Source of the DNA: WHSV01 sp050693975
Lineage (GTDB): Bacteria; Actinomycetota; CADDZG01; WHSQ01
Assembly (NCBI GenBank): GCA_050693975.1
Contig: JBOGWV010000243.1
Coordinates: forward strand, 1 to 6,499
Direction: 5' to 3'
DNA: 6,499 bases
Positions 6,475 through 6,499 of the stretch are shown one piece after another (the first letter of the stretch is position 1; every line of letters starts with the position of its first letter). The translations under genes and the position numbers were made by a program. Below the pieces are notes generated by a model. It was given only the letters and a program-made list of their open reading frames with translations. It was not told the origin of the DNA and did not search any database.

Positions 6475-6499
6475 CGGCGTCTACTTGGGCAGGAGGCAT

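Noticed and set aside
6475..6499. Window tail: AGGAGG at 6491-6496, and a minus-strand frame reading CLLPK before a stop at 6483-6481
   Set aside because: The first could be a ribosome-binding site for a gene starting beyond the window and the second the end of a convergent gene, but 25 bases cannot decide between them or exclude chance.

Overview
The window holds six protein-coding genes packed almost end to end in high-GC DNA. No RNA gene, insertion sequence, CRISPR array or phage element was seen. The 4-alpha-glucanotransferase, the aldo/keto reductase and the stand-alone dienelactone-hydrolase-like protein all resemble actinobacterial versions, and the probable leaderless starts fit that phylum. 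A high-GC actinobacterium, possibly a deep or environmental lineage, is therefore the best guess, but it is inferred from style and not from a marker gene.

Layout: (1) positions 1-408, the 3' part of a Mut7-C RNase-domain protein with a zinc ribbon, plus strand; (2) 417-1073, a small alpha/beta hydrolase of the dienelactone-hydrolase type, plus strand, 8 bp downstream and probably cotranscribed; (3) 1057-2892, 4-alpha-glucanotransferase (malQ), minus strand, its 3' end overlapping gene 2 by 17 bp; (4) 2915-3712, an aldo/keto reductase, plus strand, divergent from malQ across 22 bp; (5) 3720-5156, a PLP-dependent group II decarboxylase, minus strand, convergent with gene 4 across 7 bp; (6) 5218-6474, an M20-type N-carbamoyl-amino-acid or allantoate amidohydrolase, plus strand, divergent from gene 5 across 61 bp. 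The last 25 bases hold no assignable gene.

The orientation (+ + - + - +) means that four of the six genes need their own promoters, and only two short divergent gaps are available for them. In both gaps a -10-like hexamer lies exactly 6 bp upstream of the start codon of each flanking gene, with no well-placed Shine-Dalgarno sequence. This suggests back-to-back leaderless promoters. In the 61-bp gap the two start regions are near copies of each other (14 of 17 bases) in inverted orientation.

Metabolically this is mostly housekeeping: alpha-glucan disproportionation, carbonyl reduction, amino-acid decarboxylation and carbamoyl or ureido hydrolysis. Genes 5 and 6 could act in sequence, with the amidohydrolase freeing an amino acid that the decarboxylase then uses, but this is only a hypothesis. 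I did not find a convincing new multi-gene system. The promoter architecture is the most notable signal.
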